Shown: positions 8,461-13,641 of the stretch, piece after piece
Numbering within the stretch: position 1 is the first letter of the stretch
How the letters are laid out: each line of letters begins with the position of its first letter
Assembly: GCA_900155495.1 (NCBI GenBank)
Contig: FTLJ01000260.1
Span: 1-13,641 of the forward strand
Direction: 5' to 3'
Origin: Porogramme epimiltina
Taxonomy: Eukaryota; Basidiomycota; Agaricomycetes; Polyporales; Polyporaceae
Length of the DNA: 13,641 bases
Made by a program: the position numbers and the translations under genes
The notes under the pieces: model-generated
The model's input: only the letters and a program-made list of their open reading frames with translations
The model's database searches: none
Told to the model about the DNA's origin: nothing

Positions 8461-9331
8461 CGCGATCTAGATGACATATCTGGCGGACGTGAGAATTAGC
8501 GAAAGCCTCGGGGCAGGCGCGCATGTGGCAATTAAAGCATTACAGACATGATTCTGATTCACAACACAAGATGGGACTGAGAGCGGTAAGATCCCAAGTG
8601 GACACCTAATTAACTATGTTTTCTCAGAGAGAAACACCTTCATGAAGACAAATTTACCATCGTGTACAGAATCTCACGATTCATAGTGCCAGGACGGGGC
8701 TACACAGTCCTAAATTGAACGAGCAGCAGGTGACTGATCAGCAGAAGATTTAATGGGAGAGAGATCGAGAACTCACGTGCATCTTCGATGTCCTACTCAT
8801 GTCCTCCCTTCGTCTGCCCCTCATGACGTTGCTAGTGACTTGGACATCGCGCGGACAGGCTTCTAAATGTGCCACGCGCTTCCCGGTGACTGGGCCCCGG
8901 CTGCGGCCAACGCGTCAGCATTCTATGTAGATGTTCGTTCCAGTGTTCAAGACAGTGACAGTACCACATACAGTATTGTGAGACCTGCGCCTTAATGACG
9001 CGCCGTTGTTTTATTTCGGGTGAGGTTGCAATTGGTTGAGAACCGAGACGGTCGTATGCCGTTCGAACGAAAACATGAACAATTTCATCACGTGCTTCAA
9101 CTGTGACGTCATCCCCAAGTTGAAGCTGTACACTCGTGGCATCACCGCCCAGCAATGTGCATTCGAAGTCGGTAAATGTAGGGTCGTTTCACTGGCTAGC
9201 GCATACATATGTCAAAGGTAGGCTAGAAATAACATTGACATTACGAAGCATCGTATGGTAGCCAGTCTAATCGTATTTATTCACTTGAGTAACAATCGTA
9301 TAATGCTCGAACCAATGTCGTCGATGTTGTC
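8461..9331. other. Spacer between the NLR gene and the CmcJ-like relic
   Basis: This is mostly non-coding DNA of moderate GC. It holds the promoter-distal flank of the NLR gene and the 3' flank of the oxidoreductase relic. One - strand frame (about 9185-8832) has a protein-like stretch in its first 60 codons (LGDDVTVEARDEIVHVFVRT) but no ATG at its beginning and no family I recognise. It may be an exon of an unknown or dead gene. Nothing else is supported. Confidence 0.35.
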
Positions 9332-10316
9332 TCAATCGTAGAGAACCAAGAGGCTGAGCTCGATCAAGTCGCGCAGATGTGGACCCTCACGCATGGATGG
9401 GTCGACGTCCTCAATGCGGTGAGGAGTGAATACCTCCGTCTCCCCGTCAGTCCTCAAATCGTAACTAAACCAAACCCGTGCAAGCCAACCTCGCCACCCT
9501 ACCTCTTGATCAACACCTCTGGCTCCATCCCCCGCAGATACTTCCACCTATGCCCTGCACTGAATCGAACGCTGAACGTCCCGCCCTCGCGGTCCGGGTA
9601 CCGCAACGTCGTGGGCACTCGGTCGCGCGCGGCATCGACGCTGCGCCCGTCGCACAGCGCAAGTGGCCAGTCCCACGCCGCGCGCCCGATCGCCCGCCAT
9701 AGGTTGATGATTTGGAAGCGGCGCGCGAGCAGCGCTGGGACGTCCACGGCGGGGAGGTGCCGATGCACGCGCGCCGCGGCGGAATTGGGCGTTTGGGTGA
9801 TGTGGACCTGGGGGACCGGCTGGTGCTTCTGTGGCGTGTTGTCGAGCTCGCCCGGGCGCCGGCGACGGATCGCTGCGCTCGCGGGTAGAGAAGGGCGCGG
9901 GAGAGGGATGAAGCCGAGTGAGCAAAGACTCGGGGCGTGGAATGGAGACGGAGGAGGGGGCGCGCGGGGGGAGAAGGACTTACTTTGGTCGAAGGGGACG
10001 ACGCGCGACGTGCCCGTGAGCTCCTTCACGAGCGCGACGCTCTCGGGGTAGGACTTCCTCTGATCGCCGCGTCGTCATCGAACGCATTGTGCGCCGCCGC
10101 GTTGCGGAAGTACTGAAACCCGGTCGCATTGAGCTAGACGCTATCCTCCTCGCCGCGGAAGTTCTTGATCTGGACGGCGTGCGCACCGGTGTCCCAGTTG
10201 TGCTGGAGGAGCGAAGGGTCGGCGTTGATCCAGATGTATGGCTCGGCGCCTTCCACGGGCGGAGAAAAGTAGAAGAGCGTAGCGGTAACCCTGTCCATGG
10301 CGGGGATGGTCATCAT
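9332..10316 (-). pseudogene. CmcJ/NvfI-like fungal oxidoreductase, broken
   Basis: This is the relic of a CmcJ/NvfI-like protein (often annotated 'methyltransferase' or AsaB-like oxidoreductase), members of which act in fungal secondary metabolism. Exons (- strand): 10316-9984, 9872-9503 and 9452-9332; introns 9983-9873 (GTAAGT...GCGCAG, 111 bases) and 9502-9453 (GTAGGG...TTGAG, 50 bases). Both junctions keep frame. Diagnostic segments in order are ATLFYFSPP, VQIKNFRGEEDSV, SYPESVALVKELTG, FDQTIRRRRPGELDNTPQK, RVHRHLP, RFQIINLWR, DWPLALCD, LRYPDREG, HRWKYLRGM, VFTPH and IELSLLVLYD, almost the full family length. Lesions: TAG at 10136-10134 inside the conserved EEDSV*LNATGF, and a frameshift near 10064-10055 after FDDDAAI; the exon total is 824 bases, one short of a multiple of three. 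The usual HVDQT is read as HITQT, so a probable metal-binding Asp is also lost. Decay is likely, though assembly error remains possible. Confidence 0.82.
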
Positions 10317-11392
10317 GGATCAAAAGGCTTGAGGTACTTGGCGGGGCTCGGGTGGGTGGACGTGGGTGTTTGGAGACAAGCCATGTCGTTCTCTTCATGA
10401 ATGACACATCTATACACACACCATTTGTCGTCTACTTCTGTGAGAGCCGCGGCGGGCGGGAGAGGACCCGCTCAGTGCCCTTTCTGAGCTGCTATAAGCA
10501 TTTGGTCAGTCAGCCGGTCGCACAAGAAGGGTAGGTGAGCACGCAACCTGGGCCATCAGGCCTGAGCGATATCATCGCCAACAGTGCTTCTTGTGAACCT
10601 TTGTCGCGCTAGAGAGTTAATTGAGTGCAACTGGTAGATGCTGCATAGCTATGTGGACGGTGTGGAGGGAAGGCCAAGCGTAACTTCAGGTCGTCGCTCA
10701 GCGCTCAGGAGCAGGGCATGCGCAGGTGTAAGGGTGGGAAATATACGGGTTAGGGTTAGGTACCACGTGGCCGGTCGTGGCAGGCCCGCGCTCCTTCTGA
10801 GTGCATACGATTGCTTCAGTACCACCTGTGTCGCTGAGTGGGAGACGCGTGGGATGACGAGTTCATATTGGCGTAGAAAGCAGAGATACGGCAGAGCCAC
10901 TAATGTCCTGAGCGAGGCAGCTGGAGTCCGAATAGATCGGGAAACAACTAGGCGCGCAAAGGAAGACCTCCGTCGGGATAGACGTGGTGGCGGCGTGGCG
11001 GAGTTCTCTCTCTCCCCATGAGGCCCCATCCCACTCGGCCACGCTCACGCTCACGATTTGCAGCCCCCGGTGCGGCTTGCGGCTTACCCATGGCGTTTTG
11101 CATTGAAGACAGCAAAGGACGGCGGGGGTGCCAGAGAAAGATGCGATCGGGCCACGAGGGTCTAGACTCTAGGCTGACGCGTCCGTTGAGCAAGGGACAT
11201 GCGCGCGCCATGGGCAGCCTTGCAGTGCGCCCTATCCAACCCAATCGCCCGCCTCATGACCTCCCTGCGTCCTATCCACCTGTTATCGACTTCTGTGAGG
11301 TCGAGAAGCCTAGGCATTCTCCGGGCCGCCGCCTTCTGCCTGCCCCGCCCGTTCACTCGTCACAGAAGGCGGCACTTCCCTCGGCCTGCGCC
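10317..11392. other. Divergent spacer between two broken genes
   Basis: The segment lies between the starts of the - strand CmcJ-like relic and the + strand transferase relic, so both old promoters should be here. A TATA-like CTATAAG occurs near 10490. Open frames of 127 and 126 codons cover the same bases on opposite strands (10638-11021 and 10649-11029). Neither has a domain signature, and such pairing is typical of GC-rich non-coding DNA. The frame opening at 11018 only runs into the relic's first exon. I see no gene. Confidence 0.45.
10747..10760 (+). repeat. Telomere-type motif GGGTTAGGGTTAGG
   Basis: There are two complete TTAGGG-phase units (GGGTTAGGGTTAGG). TTAGGG is the telomere repeat of most basidiomycetes. 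A CACGTG palindrome follows at 10764-10769. Two units are too few to show an old chromosome end; such short runs also serve as binding sites for telobox proteins in promoters. Confidence 0.5.
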
Positions 11393-11958
11393 ATGAGCCA
11401 ACGCGACGCCTCCCAGTTCAGCAAGAGCATCTCCAAGCCAGACGGCTGCTTCAACCGCAAGCCGTCTTCCTTTATGAATTGCATTGACCAGGACGGGCAG
11501 TTCGCCACCCAGAAAGGCGCGCCGCATATATATGCGCATACACCCAGCCCCAACGCTCTCCCGCCAATAGGTCGGTACCGCCTCTCTGCCTCCTACGCGT
11601 GATTCTCCCCGCGCGGGCGACGCGCACGCTGATCGTCCGCAAGATCAAGGGTCTTGAGGACCTCCTCGGTGCGCCTGCCCGTGCACCCGCCCACTCCACA
11701 GAATGGCCCCAACACTGCAGGCGGCCAAGGAGCGACCATCGTGTCCCCGCGCGCACACGGGCAAGGACGGCTGACGGCTGGCCTCTCGCGACTGCCGTCC
11801 ACTCCTCCGACGCGGACGCGCCCCTCCCCGCGCAGCACGTCAAGGGCTTCTACCTCGAGGCGCGCTGCAAGCACGAGGGCGATGCGTCCCCCTCGCCCAG
11901 CGCATGGCCGGACCTCTGCCCCTTTCCCTCCCCCCAGCGTCCCGTGCTGACCGACACC
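11393..11958 (+). pseudogene. Ecm4/omega-type glutathione S-transferase, broken 5' part
   Basis: This is the remains of an Ecm4-like (omega/xi, glutathionyl-hydroquinone reductase type) glutathione transferase. It starts at the ATG at 11393. Segments in order: DGCFNRKPSSF, DGQFATQKG, then (after a 54-base interval 11517-11570 with GC instead of GT at the donor) GRYRLSASYA, ATRTLIVRKIKGLEDLL, an in-frame intron 11669-11720 (GTGCGC...CTGCAG), ATIVSPR, DGWPLA, DADAPLPAQHVKGFYLEA, and possibly RPVLTD from 11938 after a weak intron. Lesions: the catalytic Cys codon of the family's YACPWA motif reads TGA (11600-11602), followed by about eight extra bases that shift frame; a second frameshift lies between SPR and DGWP (about 11755-11770). 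The TIVNNESSEI segment and the helical C-terminal domain, more than half of the usual length, are absent. It converges on the MAG-like relic. Confidence 0.78.
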
Positions 11959-12599
11959 GCGCGCCGCGCAGACGGAGTGCACGAGGCATGTCGCCCTCCT
12001 CTGGATGCCGTGCTCGAGTTCGGGTTGTAAGTCTCGCGCTTGTGTTCAAATAAGCTGAAGGTTCCTTCGCAGACTGAGAACCCGTTGCGCACAATCGGCG
12101 GGGTTAGTCCTTCTCGCACGCATGAACTATACTGGGACCCGCGCACGATGAATGCGGCTCAACGGCCGAGGTGCTAGGGCGCTAAGTGCTGTCTGAGGCT
12201 GACAGTAGCATTTAGGGAGCTTGCGCATCACCTGGATTTATGGACGAAGGAGTGATTTCAGTACATATTCGTTCGTAGTAGCATTCAATAAGATATATTA
12301 CTGGTATCCTAGGTACACGCTATATATTAAGTGGCTCGGTCCATACTCGTATGCCAGGTTCAAGCTCTCGGGTATGGCGGAACGAGAGAGCCACGACACG
12401 CGCGGGCGCGTGGCGTTGCAGGTGGATGCGGAAGCCGTACTGGAACAACAACGCGTTCTCGTCAACGTGCAACCTTCGGCTGATCAAGCCACACTGCTGC
12501 TGGTCGCGCCCCCATCCTCGTTAAGAGCGGCTCGAGGGCGGCTGATTCCCCTCTCGGTTTGCTGATCAACTCGCCGTGTGATACCTCATATGAGGAGCA
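11959..12599. other. Spacer with an orphan intron-like sequence
   Basis: This lies between the convergent relics. Bases 12027-12072 look like a textbook fungal intron on + (GTAAGT, a CTGA branch, TTCGCAG, 46 bases), yet no recognisable coding sequence joins across it. It may be a leftover of the transferase gene or coincidence. An AT-rich block (about 12225-12350) follows. The 114-codon + frame 12221-12565 has no family signature. A palindrome CCTCATATGAGG lies near 12583. Confidence 0.4.
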
Positions 12600-13641
12600 C
12601 CCCTCCAAGAACGGCCGCTACGCTGGCGACCGCGAGCTCGAGCTCGAGCGCGGTGCGGCGCCCGACGTCCGCGTTGCTCCCCGTATCGGCTCCGCTGCCC
12701 CAGTGGAGCCAGAAGCGGGCGCGGGTGAACTACCTACACAAACGCATAACAACCGCACAGGTCAGCGATCCTCATAACAAGCGCCCAGTGCCGGACACAG
12801 GACTCACCGCGGTGCTCGCGGTGCTCGCGCGCTTTGGGGGCGCGCTGCGCGCCGATCCCATGGGCGTGGTCGACGCGGACGCGAGGCGGCCCGCGAGCGA
12901 CGTCATGGACGCGCAGGGGGACGCCGCGCGGGCGGGGTGCGCGGGCATGATGATAGGCTCTCCGTGGTGGAATGTCTACGCGCCGACCACATCCATCAGC
13001 TACCAATGCAGCGCTGGCGCGTGCGTGTCAGCGACGCAGGACTCGCGGAGAGCGGGGGTAGAATGGCGCGCGCACCTCCCTAGGCCTGGTGTCGCCGTGG
13101 CGCTGGTCAAGCGCGCCCGCGGAATAGCCGCCGGCCATTTTCCACGCGCAGCCGTCGACGTTGGCTGGCGCGCATGGGCCGTCCTTGCACGCGCGGATGC
13201 AGAACCCATAGCGCGCCACGAAGTTCTGCGCCACGAAGAGGTAGTCAGAGGTGCGCACGGGCGGACGCAAGTGGGTACTGTGGGAGGCGCTCACCGTCCA
13301 CGCGTGCGTCTGCAGGAGCTCGCCTCGCGCACTCGAGAAGACGGGCGCGCCGATCGTGTTGCCTGAGGGTACGAGTACGCTTCGAATTCGAGGAGCGCGC
13401 GGAGGTGCGCCACGACATTGCAGAGCACAAGGCCCTGCCCGCGCGCGGGCCAAACAGTACAAGGAGAGCGCGCGCGCACCGCTCTCGCCGTTTCCGCCCG
13501 CGCTGTGCGGGTCGAGTTCGCCATCCTTCCGGCCCTTCGGAGTGTTCACATTCATGAGGTCACTTACACCTGTCACCTGCAATTAGTCTGACGTCCACAC
13601 AAAGTGCGCGTCCGCGATCGCATCGTCCGGGATGACGCGCG
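12600..13641 (-). pseudogene. MAG-like secreted glycoprotein, broken, 5' end outside window
   Basis: This is the relic of the agaricomycete family annotated 'macrofage activating glycoprotein', secreted Cys-containing proteins with a Ser/Thr-rich tail whose role is unclear. The 5' end lies beyond 13641. Read on -: IADAHFVWTSD, stop, LQVTGVSDLMNVN, DGELDPHSAGGNG; intron 13479-13363; GAPVFSSARGELLQTHAWT; a 69-base intron (GTGAGC...GCGCAG); NFVARYGFCIRACKDGP, GCAWKMAGGYSAG, HGDTRP; intron 13075-13000 (GTGCGC, CTGAC, TGGTAG); VVGA, stop, TFHHGEP, MPAHPARAASPC; intron 12807-12734 (GTGAGT, GCTGACC, TGTAG). Lesions: TAA at 13585-13583 where a Tyr is usual, TAG at 12978-12976, and loss of the CQHIYD-like segment after CKDGP. 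The last stretch is Ser/Ala-rich in one frame but I cannot join it cleanly, so the 3' limit is approximate. The family call is from memory of its motifs. Confidence 0.65.

Noticed and set aside
5297..9111. Three TGACGTCA palindromes (5297-5304, 6188-6195, 9104-9111) as CRE/ATF sites
   Set aside because: One is in an intron, one in a coding exon and one in a spacer without a gene start nearby; no consistent promoter position supports regulation.
10638..11029. Two overlapping frames of about 127 codons on opposite strands
   Set aside because: Coincident frames on both strands in GC-rich DNA without domain signature are expected by chance.
12578..13366. 262-codon open frame on + as a gene
   Set aside because: It lies antisense to the MAG-like relic, which explains the sequence better through family motifs and splice sites on the - strand.

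Overview
The window looks like nuclear DNA of an agaricomycete (mushroom-forming basidiomycete) fungus. Genes are cut by short introns of about 50-110 bases with GT...AG ends. The four gene families recognised, all by reading translations and not by database search, are typical of such genomes: a NACHT-WD40 NLR, a CmcJ/NvfI-like oxidoreductase, an Ecm4-type glutathione transferase and a 'macrofage activating glycoprotein'-like protein.

Layout. Bases 1-1541 hold no convincing gene. They carry a dispersed minisatellite built on the core CAGACGCG in three clusters, two of which face each other as a perfect 31-base inverted repeat (222-252 and 1511-1541). Bases 1542-2340 are strongly pyrimidine-rich on the + strand and 2341-2900 are ordinary spacer. 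Bases 8305-2901 on the - strand are one large intact gene: seven exons, six introns, predicted 1668 residues. Its product has a disordered Pro/Ser/Thr-rich N-terminus, a helical domain resembling the four-helix-bundle (HeLo-like/MLKL-NTD-like) domains of fungal cell-death proteins, a NACHT NTPase with intact Walker A and B, a winged-helix region, and about a dozen diverged WD40 repeats. This is the architecture of a fungal NLR immune/incompatibility receptor. All six splice junctions keep frame, and one exon is only 36 bases.

The right-hand part (9332-13641) holds three broken genes. A CmcJ/NvfI-like oxidoreductase (10316-9332, -) has an in-frame stop and a one-base frameshift. The 5' part of an Ecm4-like omega glutathione transferase (11393 to about 11958, +) has its catalytic Cys codon replaced by a stop, has frameshifts, and lacks the C-terminal domain. 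A MAG-like secreted glycoprotein (beyond 13641 to about 12600, -) has two in-frame stops although its splice junctions still work. Between them lie non-coding spacers, one with two telomere-type TTAGGG units.

The genes do not form a pathway. The picture is one intact, probably functional NLR beside repeat-rich DNA and a row of decayed accessory genes, as expected of a fast-changing or subtelomere-like accessory region. The last point is inference. No RNA genes, CRISPR arrays or intact transposon genes were found.
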